Origin: Neurospora tetraspora
Taxonomy: Eukaryota > Ascomycota > Sordariomycetes > Sordariales > Sordariaceae
Direction: 5' to 3'
Assembly: GCF_033439725.1 (NCBI RefSeq)
Contig: NW_026944385.1
Span: forward strand, 3,939,001 to 4,003,000
Length of the DNA: 64,000 nucleotides
Shown here: positions 51,087 to 60,275 of the stretch, piece after piece
Numbering within the stretch: the first letter of the stretch is position 1
Layout: each line of letters opens with the position of its first letter
Notes under the pieces: model-generated
Told to the model about the DNA's origin: nothing
The model's input: the letters and a program-made list of their open reading frames with translations, nothing else
Databases searched by the model: none
Translations under genes and position numbers: made by a program

Positions 51087-51617
51087 ATGTCCCAAGACCA
51101 ACAGGACCTGCAGCCCGCCGGCGCCAACGCCGATAGACGCCTTCTTTTTCCAGTCGGAGACCTCTATCTCCAGCCTGCTGGACTTCACTCTTTCGACGTA
51201 GACGCATACCGAAAGTGGAAAGATTTCTTCGACGCACTTCTCAGCCATCCCCAATGGATAGCACTCACAGCCTACGACCAAGGCGGACTCAAGCCTCTCC
51301 CTCTCATAACGATACCACTAATGATGAGGTCACATCAAAATCATGCCCAACCCGAGTTCAGCTTCAGGTCAAGCGCAAGATTGGGTAGTTACGCAAAGGC
51401 GGAGGAGAAGAGACAGAATGCAGAGATGATTCTTTATGGACTTGGCTTTAGACCGAGATTCTGGGAACAGCGTGTGGCTTGGTATTGGGGGTTTCCTGAT
51501 GGTGACTCTCAGCCGCCGTCTGAGCTGCTTAAGCAAGATGACTTTTGGACGAAGGTTGAGGAGCGGGTGTCGGAGACAAGTACGAACATGAAGTGGCCGT
51601 TGGAGCTGGAGGATTGA
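51087..51617 (+). CDS. Array paralog 7 (unknown family)
   Basis: 176 residues, single exon, opening MSQDQQDLQPAG. W block AYRKWKDFFDALLSHPQWIALTAYDQGGLKP; helix-LGF AEEKRQNAEMILYGLGFRPRF; then the M-x-W position is WYWGFPDG and the end is LLKQDDFWTKVEERVSE. Last copy in the array, preceded by element copy 7 and a poly-C run. No membrane segment or signal peptide. Function unknown. Confidence 0.75.
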   Translation: MSQDQQDLQPAGANADRRLLFPVGDLYLQPAGLHSFDVDAYRKWKDFFDALLSHPQWIALTAYDQGGLKPLPLITIPLMMRSHQNHAQPEFSFRSSARLGSYAKAEEKRQNAEMILYGLGFRPRFWEQRVAWYWGFPDGDSQPPSELLKQDDFWTKVEERVSETSTNMKWPLELED

Positions 51618-51940
51618 TTTGTGAAGGTTAGGGACATGTGGAAAACAGCGGGGAGTGGGAGGAGCGCGGAGCAAGGGGAGGAGGAAACTTACAGCTAAGC
51701 GTGATCTGGATAGGGCCTGCAGCAGTGCAGAAGGATACTCTGTAGTGCGAGGTGAAGGGGGATCAACTGGACAGGAAGGGACACCATGCGTGTTGAGAAG
51801 TGACGCAGTATGTAATTTATACAGCGGTTATCATTATCATCACACATATACACTATGTAAACATGTCCTAAGCACCAGACCAGACCAGTGCGATAATAGG
51901 CCATATCTCGGGTATCATTTTCCCATCTTTCTCTTCAAGT
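51618..51940. other. Convergent 3' region, paralog 7 and LETM1-like gene
   Basis: 323 bp between convergent stop codons. No gene or conserved element seen; the array-associated element is absent here, which marks the end of the array. Confidence 0.55.
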
Positions 51941-53452
51941 TTACTCCTTCTCCTCGACACTCTTCTCCTCTACACTTCCTTCCCGACCCAAAACCTCCTC
52001 AGACTCCTCCGGCCACGGGATACCCGGCCACAGGATCTCCGGACACGTCCCCAACACCGCCATCCTCCTCAGACAATCCGCCCGGTCTTTGGCCAGCACA
52101 TGAGTCAAGATTACCCACTTCTCCAGGGCATACCTCAGATCATCAATGTTGCGACCTCGCACGTCGATACCCCTGTCAATGCACGCCAACTGCACCTCCT
52201 CGTCCTCCAGCGCCTCAACGCCGCCGTCCTTCTCCAACAGTTCCGTGTCCACAGCCAGGAAGCGCATGTGCTTGTGCACACCGCGTTCCCTTCCGGCGGG
52301 ACCCCACCAGCTCGTGATAGCGTAGGAGCGGGCCAGGGCGTCCAGCATGTTGAACTGCTCGCAGTCGTCGCTGAGGGGGTCGAGGTGGTCGAGGGCTTCG
52401 CTGGCTGTCATGGGGAAGACGTCCACCTCCACACGGTCATCCCCGTACTTCTCGCGGTCGGCACGGGCGAGGTCTACCCACTCCTGGGCTTGCTCGCGGA
52501 TCGGGCGGGGGTCTATCTCCTGCCCGGCCTTTGCCTTCTTCTCCCTCTGATCTTTGATAATTTCTTCGCACTGCCTGATTTCGTTTTCGTATTGTTCCTT
52601 CTCTTCCTCAGTCATCTCTTCCACCTTCTTTGGTTCCCCGATAGCCTCAATCTCGGCTTCGATGAAACCTTCCAAACCTTCCAAGTCCACTTTCACCTGG
52701 TCGTCGGGAACCAAGTCGTAATCATCCTCCTCGTACACCTCCCCGACCAACTCATCCAGCGCCGCCGCTCTCCGTTCTTCTATCCGCTTGAGGATCTTGT
52801 CCACCTGCTTCGGAATCCGACACGTGTAGGGAACGATGGTGGGCACAGCCAGCACGACAAACGGCGTGAACTCGCCGCACACGAGCAGCAGCAGGCCGAA
52901 AACGGGCAGCTTGTTGAGGTCGTGTTTCACGCGCTTGTACAGCAGCAGGGAGCCGCGCGTCCGGAAGCGGAGGTAGCCGTCGATGCAGTCGGCGTCTGTC
53001 ACCGGGTTCTCGGAGCGGGCGATGGGGCCCTCGCCGCCCTTGCCGACGGCGCGGAGGAGCTTGAAGTTGGTGAAGACTTGGCGCAGGCCGGTCTTGTAGA
53101 AGGTCAGGTAGGCCTTGCCGGTAGCGAAGAGGTGGGAGAAGGTGGATGCGTCGGGCTGGCGCTCGGGCAGGTTGAGAGGAGGGGGGCGGGTGGTGTAGGG
53201 CGGGTTGACACCGGATCGAGCTTGTTGCTCGAGGATGTCATTTTGGTTGGGTTCGTTTTGGCGGGGAAAAGTCTGTTTGAAGGAGTTGCGTGTGGTTGAG
53301 GAAAATAGGCGGGCATTGGTAGAGAGTTGTTGAGAAATCGAAGGCTGCGACTGGGCGAAGGAGAGGAGGCCCGTTGTTGACCTCAGTCGAGAGGGGGTGC
53401 TGTAAGCATGACGGCAAGCGCTCCGGGCGCTGAGTGGTATCCTGGATATCAT
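51941..53452 (-). CDS. LETM1-type ribosome-binding-domain mitochondrial protein
   Basis: 503 residues, single exon. The N terminus (MISRIPLSARSACRHAYSTPSRLRS) is an Arg/Ser-rich, acid-free presequence with a likely cleavage region near LFSSTTR. The LETM1 signature sits at ~165-235: YLRFRTRGSLLLYKRVKHDLNKLPVFGLLLLVCGEFTPFVVLAVPTIVPYTCRIP is a hydrophobic inner-membrane segment flanked by the conserved basic face, followed by long charged coiled coil (~235-330). LETM1/Mdm38 proteins act in mitochondrial K+/H+ exchange and bind mitoribosomes. This member looks diverged from the main Mdm38 orthologue, lacks EF hands in what I can see, and the exact paralog is uncertain. Codes on the same strand as the RidA gene upstream. 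Confidence 0.8.
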   Translation of the reverse strand: MISRIPLSARSACRHAYSTPSRLRSTTGLLSFAQSQPSISQQLSTNARLFSSTTRNSFKQTFPRQNEPNQNDILEQQARSGVNPPYTTRPPPLNLPERQPDASTFSHLFATGKAYLTFYKTGLRQVFTNFKLLRAVGKGGEGPIARSENPVTDADCIDGYLRFRTRGSLLLYKRVKHDLNKLPVFGLLLLVCGEFTPFVVLAVPTIVPYTCRIPKQVDKILKRIEERRAAALDELVGEVYEEDDYDLVPDDQVKVDLEGLEGFIEAEIEAIGEPKKVEEMTEEEKEQYENEIRQCEEIIKDQREKKAKAGQEIDPRPIREQAQEWVDLARADREKYGDDRVEVDVFPMTASEALDHLDPLSDDCEQFNMLDALARSYAITSWWGPAGRERGVHKHMRFLAVDTELLEKDGGVEALEDEEVQLACIDRGIDVRGRNIDDLRYALEKWVILTHVLAKDRADCLRRMAVLGTCPEILWPGIPWPEESEEVLGREGSVEEKSVEEKE

Positions 53453-53869
53453 TGCATTCCCCGTCGAATGGAATTGACCTGGTGATTCGGTTGAGTGACA
53501 GGTATTGGTGTTTGTGTTGAAGAGAGAAGAAGGATGGACAGGAAAAGTTGTCCTCTTTTTTCAGTGTGCACCGCGCTTTTACCAATTGGAGTTGGTTCTT
53601 TAGAACGACAAGTACGTAAATTACGTCAGTGTAGCAATGTGGCCCGAGCTTTAATCTTATCTCCGCATCTCGCTATGTGTTGTTCCGCGCGATTGGGACG
53701 AAGATCTGTGACGACTAACGACTCGGTTTTTTGGAAACTTGAAAGATGCCGTACTGGGTGAGGAAAGTTGCCGGTACTACATTGGTTAAAGCAGGACGTG
53801 GGACAAAACGATAAACTTAAACTTTTGTAAAACTTGACATTGTTGACTAACTCAAGTTTCTATCCGATT
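53453..53869. promoter_or_regulatory. LETM1-like promoter and RidA-type gene 3' flank
   Basis: 417 bp between same-strand genes. No other gene seen. Confidence 0.5.
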
Positions 53870-54404
53870 TTAAAGCTTTGCGATCGGCGCATTCAGATAA
53901 GCAGTGCACTCAATCTCAACATCACTGCCGAAAGGCAGCTGGGCAACAGCAACGCAAGTACGGCACTGTACATGTCTATGTAAGCTTCAACACTTTCCAT
54001 CTCGCATTTCTAAGCGTAAACACGTACTGGCTTGGGCGCAGAGGTGATAAACTCGTCATAAGCCTCGTTCATGGCAGCAAAGTTGTCCATGGTGGTGAGG
54101 AACACGTTCACCTTGACAACGTTCTTGAGGCTGCTGCCAGCCGCCTCGAGGACGGCCGAGAGGTTCTTGAAGACCTGTCTCTGTATAGGGGAAGGGGAAC
54201 ATTTTAGCACATGTCTTCAGGACCATCACTGTGATAATGCCATACCGTCCGGTCCTTAACAGTTCCCTCGACCATCTTTCCGGTGGCGGGGTCGATACCG
54301 AGACTGCCAGAGCAGTAGACCATGCCATTGTACACCACGGCCTGGGACAGCTGCGGGATAGGCTTGGGGGCCTTGCTGGTCAAAACTGCCTTTGCGGGTG
54401 CCAT
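53870..54404 (-). CDS. RidA/YjgF/UK114 family enamine/imine deaminase
   Basis: Small trimeric enzyme that hydrolyses reactive 2-aminoacrylate and related imines made by PLP enzymes. Three exons on the minus strand: 54404-54246, 54180-54028 and 53965-53870, giving 135 residues. Seen: IPQLSQAVVYNGMVYCSGSLGIDPATGKMVEG, then RQVFKNLSAVLEAAGSSLKNVVKVNVFLTTMDNFAAMNEAY and, from exon 3, KPCRTCVAVAQLPFGSDVEIECTAYL with the substrate-contacting Arg and the terminal Glu region. The exon 2 end (54028) is needed because reading through yields a short unrelated tail. There is no mitochondrial presequence, so it resembles cytosolic Hmf1 more than Mmf1. Divergent from the ferric-reductase-like gene; 857 bp separate the starts. 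Confidence 0.9.
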
Positions 54405-55261
54405 TGTGTCTTGCTGAGTTGGGGAGACTGGATACAACTTGGAACGTGTAGTGTAGCCGTGAGGAAACCGCTGTTATAAAGGTCTTGTCCTGGGCTGCCT
54501 CGATGATTCTCTAACGTACAAAGTGGACTCATTGGACCTTATCAATCGCCCACCATCCCATGTCGGTTTTAACGCGCAGCCCTCCTGCAGCTCTAGTGGG
54601 GCCTGTGATGTTGACCCTCGCTGGCATCAAGCGTTTGCATCTAGTTGCAACGCTGAAGATCCAAGACAAGGTTAGGAAAGGAAGCCTCAGGTGGTCAAGT
54701 GACGGGCGGTGGTATCGGGCTTGGGATTCAACATCTGAGATTCGAGAGGCTATTCAAGGTCATCCACGTGCGGTTAATGCAGGTACAGTCAACCAGATGC
54801 ACCACCCTGGGCTTTGAGGGGGGGAGGGATGAGTGGGTATTCAATTGATCTTCTTTAAGACAAACACCAAAAACAAGTAAGTTCGTAAAACTTAGAATTT
54901 GGTTTGATTTCTCTCTAGGTCAAGGTTTACCGGTCACTTATACGACACTTGATGCCAACGTTAAGGAAGCAGAAGCGGAAGGTGAGATGAAAGTTGAAGT
55001 CTCGGTTAGGTTCCGTCTCTGAGCAGGGATTATTGTGACCCAACCCGCGCTAGCGCGATCTGCTTCTTCTATTGTCCAATCAGAGCTTAGAGAATTCCAT
55101 CTTGGCAGGGGTCTATTCCTCCCCCCCACCCCCACAGATGCAAGTATGCGATCTCTTCAGTCCAAGTCTCTCCTCAAAAAGCTGAAGTCCCCCCGTTTCA
55201 ACTTTACCAGTTGATACATCTTCCACATCAACATCCTCAACTGAGGAGAACATCCCCCAAA
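54405..55261. promoter_or_regulatory. Divergent promoter, RidA-type and ferric-reductase-like genes
   Basis: 857 bp between divergent starts. A C-run lies near 55120. No other gene seen. Confidence 0.5.
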
Positions 55262-57061
55262 ATGGACTGGCCATACCAGTTCCTCGACCTCTCCCAAGCC
55301 GAGAAGCATGCCCGCCGCCAGTCTCTCGACAGATATGCTCTCTACGCTCAGCTTTCGGCCTTGATCCCCATCGGCCTAGTGTGGCTTTACCAGACCCTCA
55401 ACAAATCCTCCTCGTCTCGAAAGAGGGACTACACCGCGGTCCCCAGCTCCGACTCCTTCAACACCCGGAAGCAAAGCAATTGGTGGTCCAAGCTGCGCTG
55501 GTGGCTCGGCGAGGATGTCGTCGCCTTCGAGGAAGTCCTAGGTCAACGAGACCAATGGGTAGGCGGCATCACCTGGGCAGCCTGGCTGTTGATCCTCTGC
55601 GTAGCCGGCACCAGCCGTGATTACATGCACTTGACCAAGCGCTTCGGCATCATCGCCGTCTCCCAATACCCTCTGCAGTACATGTTAACCCTCAAGTCCT
55701 TCAACCCCGTCTCCTGGACGCTCAAGCTCTCGCACGAGGAAACCAACCGGTGGCACCGCGTGCTCGCCCGCGTCACCACCTTCCTGCTCAGCCTGCACAC
55801 CCTCTTCTACTACAACTACTTCATCCAGAACCACATCCTCCTGGCCAAAATACAGTCGCCCGTGGTCATCTACGGCATGCTCTCCTTCTTCGGCCTGAAC
55901 CTGATGATCACCACGGCCCTGCGTCCGCTCCGCAAGCTCTCGTACCGCGTCTTCTTCGTCACCCACGTGCTCATCGCCTTGGGTTTGCCGGTCGTCCTCT
56001 GGTTCCACGCCGCTTCCTCTCGCAAATACATGCTCGAGGCGTTGGGAGTCTTTTTGGTGGACATCGGCTTCCGCAAGCGCGACACCATCACTGTGGAAAC
56101 CACCATCTCGGCCATCCCTGGCACCTCTTTGATAAAAATCCAGGTGCCCGTCCCCCGCCAGCGTCAGAACCACTTCCTTCGTGTGGCACCGGGCGCCCAT
56201 GTCTACGTTAACGTGCCGCCTGCCACTCGCAGTGCCTTCCGCAGGAAGGACGTCAAGGCGGCTAATGATGCTGCTGAGGTCCTGTTTGAGTTCATGTTCA
56301 ACCCGTTCACCATTGCGCATGTGGATCAAGACTCTGGAGCGCTCACGCTTGTGGCGAGACAGCGTGCGGGGCCGATGACTACCGCTCTTGCTCGCTTCGC
56401 CTCTTCCTCTTCCTCATCTCCTTCCGCACAGGAAAAGCAAGCCCTCCTCAACATCGAAGGTCCCTACGGCGCCGCCAAACACTTCCCCTCTCTATCCCTC
56501 GGTTCGGAGTTTGATCGCATTTTGCTCATCGCCGGCGGCGTCGGCGCCACTTTTACCATTCCTCTTTACCGCGCCATTGTGGCCGAGAACCCGGAGACCA
56601 AGGTGGAAATGGTCTGGGCGGTGCGCACGGCGGGGGAAGCCACGTGGGCGGTTACCGAAAATGATGCTAGGGACATTTTGAATGATCCGAATGTGCATAT
56701 TTACTTGACTGGGAACAACGGGTCTGCACAGGAATCTGCTGCTGGTGGAGTTAGTAGTGGGGTTGGTTCGGGTGAGAACTCGCCGTTGATTAATCTCGGG
56801 GGAGATGGTGCTGTTGCTGTTGAGATGAATACGCTGAGGAGGACGGCGGATGGAAGGGTGGTTGCTGGAAAGGAGCACCATCGGAGGAGACCGGATTTGA
56901 AAAAGGTGGTTGATGAGGTCTTTGGGCATGAACCGGAGGAGCGCGTGGCGATTCTGGTTTGTGGACCGGCTAAGATGGGGAAGCAGGTGAGGAAGCAGGT
57001 TGGGAGGTATGTGAGGCAGGGGAGGGAGGTGTGGTTCCATAATGAGGGTTTTGGGTTTTAG
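55262..57061 (+). CDS. Ferric-reductase-like transmembrane flavocytochrome (FRE/NOX superfamily)
   Basis: 599 residues, single exon, start at 55262 (MDWPYQFLDLSQ). About six to seven membrane helices occur between ~26 and ~265, including the paired-heme helices with His in NRWHRVLARVTTFLLSLHTLFYY and FFVTHVLIALGLPVVLWFH. The cytosolic half has the FAD-binding stretch (FNPFTIAHV), an NADPH-binding IEGPYGA and LIAGGVGATFTIPLYRAI, and the terminal CGPAKMGKQVRKQVG...FHNEGFGF. The FAD motif is usually HPFT/HPFS; here it is NPFT, as in some AIM14-type proteins. The family reduces extracellular metal or makes superoxide at membranes; I cannot decide between ferric reductase and AIM14-like NADPH oxidase. 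A basic, Ser-rich N-terminal loop (~47-75) is unusual. Confidence 0.8.
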   Translation: MDWPYQFLDLSQAEKHARRQSLDRYALYAQLSALIPIGLVWLYQTLNKSSSSRKRDYTAVPSSDSFNTRKQSNWWSKLRWWLGEDVVAFEEVLGQRDQWVGGITWAAWLLILCVAGTSRDYMHLTKRFGIIAVSQYPLQYMLTLKSFNPVSWTLKLSHEETNRWHRVLARVTTFLLSLHTLFYYNYFIQNHILLAKIQSPVVIYGMLSFFGLNLMITTALRPLRKLSYRVFFVTHVLIALGLPVVLWFHAASSRKYMLEALGVFLVDIGFRKRDTITVETTISAIPGTSLIKIQVPVPRQRQNHFLRVAPGAHVYVNVPPATRSAFRRKDVKAANDAAEVLFEFMFNPFTIAHVDQDSGALTLVARQRAGPMTTALARFASSSSSSPSAQEKQALLNIEGPYGAAKHFPSLSLGSEFDRILLIAGGVGATFTIPLYRAIVAENPETKVEMVWAVRTAGEATWAVTENDARDILNDPNVHIYLTGNNGSAQESAAGGVSSGVGSGENSPLINLGGDGAVAVEMNTLRRTADGRVVAGKEHHRRRPDLKKVVDEVFGHEPEERVAILVCGPAKMGKQVRKQVGRYVRQGREVWFHNEGFGF

Positions 57062-57425
57062 AGAGTGTAGAGATGTAGATATCTTTTTGATAATGTTTAA
57101 CAGTCGATAAGCCTGTTACTTGGACAAAGCATGACATACTATAAAATGCTTGATTCGGGATTTTGGCTGTGTGTCCGTATGGTACTAAGGAGGCTTTGTA
57201 GACTGACTGGTATAAAGTCAAGAGTAATCAATATTCCGCCGTTCCTCCTTTCGCCAAGGTCCGCTTCCAGTCTTTTCCTCCCGTAAGGATGACTGACCCA
57301 AAGGTACCGTAACCGTGAAAAAAAACGCCTAGTAAGCAATGATCCGTGAAGACACAACATGATCTCATCCAACCATCCATGTAGATATGTTTTTGCCCAT
57401 CTCCCTCCTTGTTCACTTATTCACC
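57062..57425. other. Convergent 3' region
   Basis: 364 bp between convergent stops of the ferric-reductase-like and VanZ genes. No gene seen. Confidence 0.55.
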
Positions 57426-58275
57426 TCAATCAACCCGCTTCTTAGCAGCCCCAACATCCTTAGTAGCATCCCCGCTCTTTCCACCAGCACCACTACCGCC
57501 CACATCACCCGCCTCATCATCCTCATCCCACGCATCCACCGCGTTCTCATCCCAATTATCCAACTCCTCCTCAAGCGACATATTCTTCGCCGTCGTAGCT
57601 GGTGCCGCAGCCGCAGCCGGAGAAGCAGCAGTAGGGCCAGAAGCAGCAGAAGCAGCAACAACAACGCCCTCCTCATGCTCCCCACTCCTCCTCACCACAC
57701 CCACACCTTCTCCCAACTCTAGATCAAGATCCCCTTCACCATCAACAAGTTCCTCCCCAGTCGGCAGAGCAGTATATTTCCTCACCCTCCTCCTCTCCAA
57801 CATCCGCTTATGATACCACCCACACAATCCCAGTCCCATCAAACTCCCCACAAGGTTCGCCAAAATATCATAGGGATCGAATTCCCTTCCGTTGTCAGGG
57901 ATCGCGGCCTGAACGAACTCGGAGCCCACTCCCATGCCCAGGGTGCAGACGGATAAGGTAAGGTGGAGGATGCGTCGGCGCGTGGTGTCGAGGATCCAGT
58001 AGAAGGTTGTAGTCAAAAGGAAGAAGACGAAAAAGTGCAGCGTTTTGTCGTTGAGGAGGGCGCCTTGGGGCATGTGTAGGGAGGACAAGCCGGCGTAGGC
58101 GGAGAGGAGGAGGAGGGCGGCGAAGATGCCTGTTTGGGGGGTGGTTGGTTAGTTGTATGGTTCGAATGGAGGGGGAGAGGATGTGACCGGGACGGGGAAT
58201 GGGCTAGGTAGCTGAGAAAGTAAAAGGAGGGGAGAGGGAGGATGACGAACCGGCGAAGGGCATGCGTATCCTCAT
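57426..58275 (-). CDS. VanZ-domain membrane protein
   Basis: 242 residues in two exons: 58275-58251 (MRIRMPFAG) and 58129-57426; the Gly junction codon is split. Four hydrophobic segments occur in residues ~8-120: IFAALLLLSAYAGL, FFVFFLLTTTFYWIL, LHLTLSVCTLGMGVGSEFVQAAI and NLVGSLMGLGLCGWY. The VanZ-like pattern is seen in DKTLHFFVFFLL (the H-x-x-x-F core) and the EFVQ motif followed by FDPYDILANLVGSLMG, characteristic of fungal VanZ-family proteins. The C-terminal third is low-complexity, Ala/Gly-rich and acidic with a Trp-containing EELDNWDENAVDAWDED. Function in fungi is unknown. An in-frame ATG four codons later (58263) is a possible alternative start. Confidence 0.8.
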
Positions 58276-60275
58276 GCTGGGTAGTTTTGCTGTTGTATAC
58301 TAGAAAATGTGTTGTGTGTGTGTGTATGTCGGGTGTGGTGTTCTATTTGCGCAAAAGGGCGCTCGTCTCGGTCGGCTGTTGTTTGATACTCGGTCGGTGG
58401 AAGATGGTATATAGTACGCCTATCACAACACACTTTCGGATGCCGTCATCGTTGTTGTCCTGGGGATTGCGCGGAAGGTCTGTCGTTTTGATGTTTAATG
58501 TTTTCGCATGGATTGAGTAAAGGTAGTTGTGGGAGTCGCGAAAGGTGCACAATGCAAAGGTAAGGCAGGTAGGCTGAAGCAATTGACGACCTTTAGCAAA
58601 AGTGTCACACAAAAGGTTTCAAAAAAAAAGAGGCTCGAGTCGGTACAATCCGTTGAGCTAAGAAACGTTGACGGAAGCAGAAAGTCTCGAAACGATTCTC
58701 AGTGTCACAGCTCAGCGGTCACGACAAGGGCACGCAGAGGCAGGCAGGGTGTCGGAGCTTTCGGGAAGCGGGGCAGGGGGGGGTTCGGGGAGCTGGCGAC
58801 GCAAGCCAAGCATTCAGGGCTGAAACCGTGACCGTTGCTTTGGGGGGGTGTGCAGGGGCCGTCGGGGCGGCAGGGCTGATAAGCTGTAGGATTAGCAGCT
58901 GTGGCGCAGGAGGAGTCCAAGCGCCCGTCCAAATCGAACCCGATAAGAGATAAGCTGGATCAAACTAAGGTACGGAAAACGGCGGGATGCAGACGGATGA
59001 GCTGAACGACAGGGAGCTGACTGGAGAGAAGAGATGACAAAGGAAGCAAATCAGCTCGAGAGGAAGCCAATCCACCGTTGAGGAGTCGTTCAGTCGCTAT
59101 CGACACACAGTCACAGCTGAACCTCTACACGTGCTCTACACTGCCAGTGACTACGTAAGAACGGGGCAACGGTGGGCATTGGCAGGGCATGGCATTGGGG
59201 AATGGGCAGACGGGACCTGATCAGGGTGGGCGGGGCTTCTCCGCGAAACGGGCACGACTCCACGAGGGAAAAGGAGTGACGGGACTTTCCATCGTCTCCC
59301 TCTTAGGGCGGTGGGAAAGGCATGCCCCTGGACATCCCATGGACCCGGGGAGAAGAACGACGATCCCTGCCGTTGCTTGTCCTGTTCTACCCATGGTCTC
59401 AATGCTTGCTGCTCTCTGGACCATGTACCCTCTATTCCTTGGAGTGAGAAGCCAATGTGATGAATAGCTAGTGAGACTCTTCAGATAGACAGGTAGTGTA
59501 GTTTATACCGTGACGGCTTGACTCTTGCGCATCCGGAGGCCAATTAGCCGCGGTTCCGTTCTTCCCTTTGGTCCAAACACGCCAAAGCCCGGGACAAGTT
59601 CACAAAGACATCCAGGCACGGGTAAGGACGGGACTCACGTGACTTGGCTATTTCCCCAGAGCGCTACTTCTCACTCCGCCAGGGCGGGTACCGTACTTGG
59701 AACAGCGACATACCTTCAAGAGACAAGAACAGCCATTACACCTTGGGATTGCCGTGCGCATCAACAGCTCCAGCCTTGTTAAACTTCCTGGTGCTCGGCG
59801 ACCACCTGCGCAGACTTTCTCATCACCTATCTTTATTGGGGCGCAAGTCGAAAAGGGGCGTCGCAAACACTCACAGGCATATAACCGGTACCTACCTACC
59901 TACACTCTAGGACTAGGTGTTAGTGCTAGGGGCGTGTCTAGGGGCTCTCCCTAACAGCATCGCTGCACCTGTCACCGCGACCAAAACCACCCCTTGTCCA
60001 GAAACGGCACGAGCCCACTCTAAACTTAACCTCACGTCCGACTTCCCAGCAGAACAGCCGCAACGACATCCATCGCCGCATCACCATACCAACCCCTATT
60101 CCGCTCTCAATTGCAGTTCCATCTCGACCGATGCCGCTCTTTCTCCCCATGTGACCAAGTCGCCCAAAAGTGCCTTGGTGTCGGATTTACACGAGCGCAC
60201 TTTCTGGCGCATGGCGACCGGCCGACGGCCCCGTTTAATATAACATAAAGTCCCAGCCCCGGGTCCGGTCCGAAA
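58276..60275. promoter_or_regulatory. Divergent intergenic region, VanZ gene and spt7
   Basis: 2.0 kb between divergent starts with no supported gene. It holds both promoters and probably long 5' leaders; open frames here have no protein-like features. Confidence 0.5.

Noticed and set aside
52100-53299. Plus-strand frame (399 aa) opposite the LETM1-like gene
   Set aside because: Antisense shadow; Val/Leu/Gly-rich, no family features.
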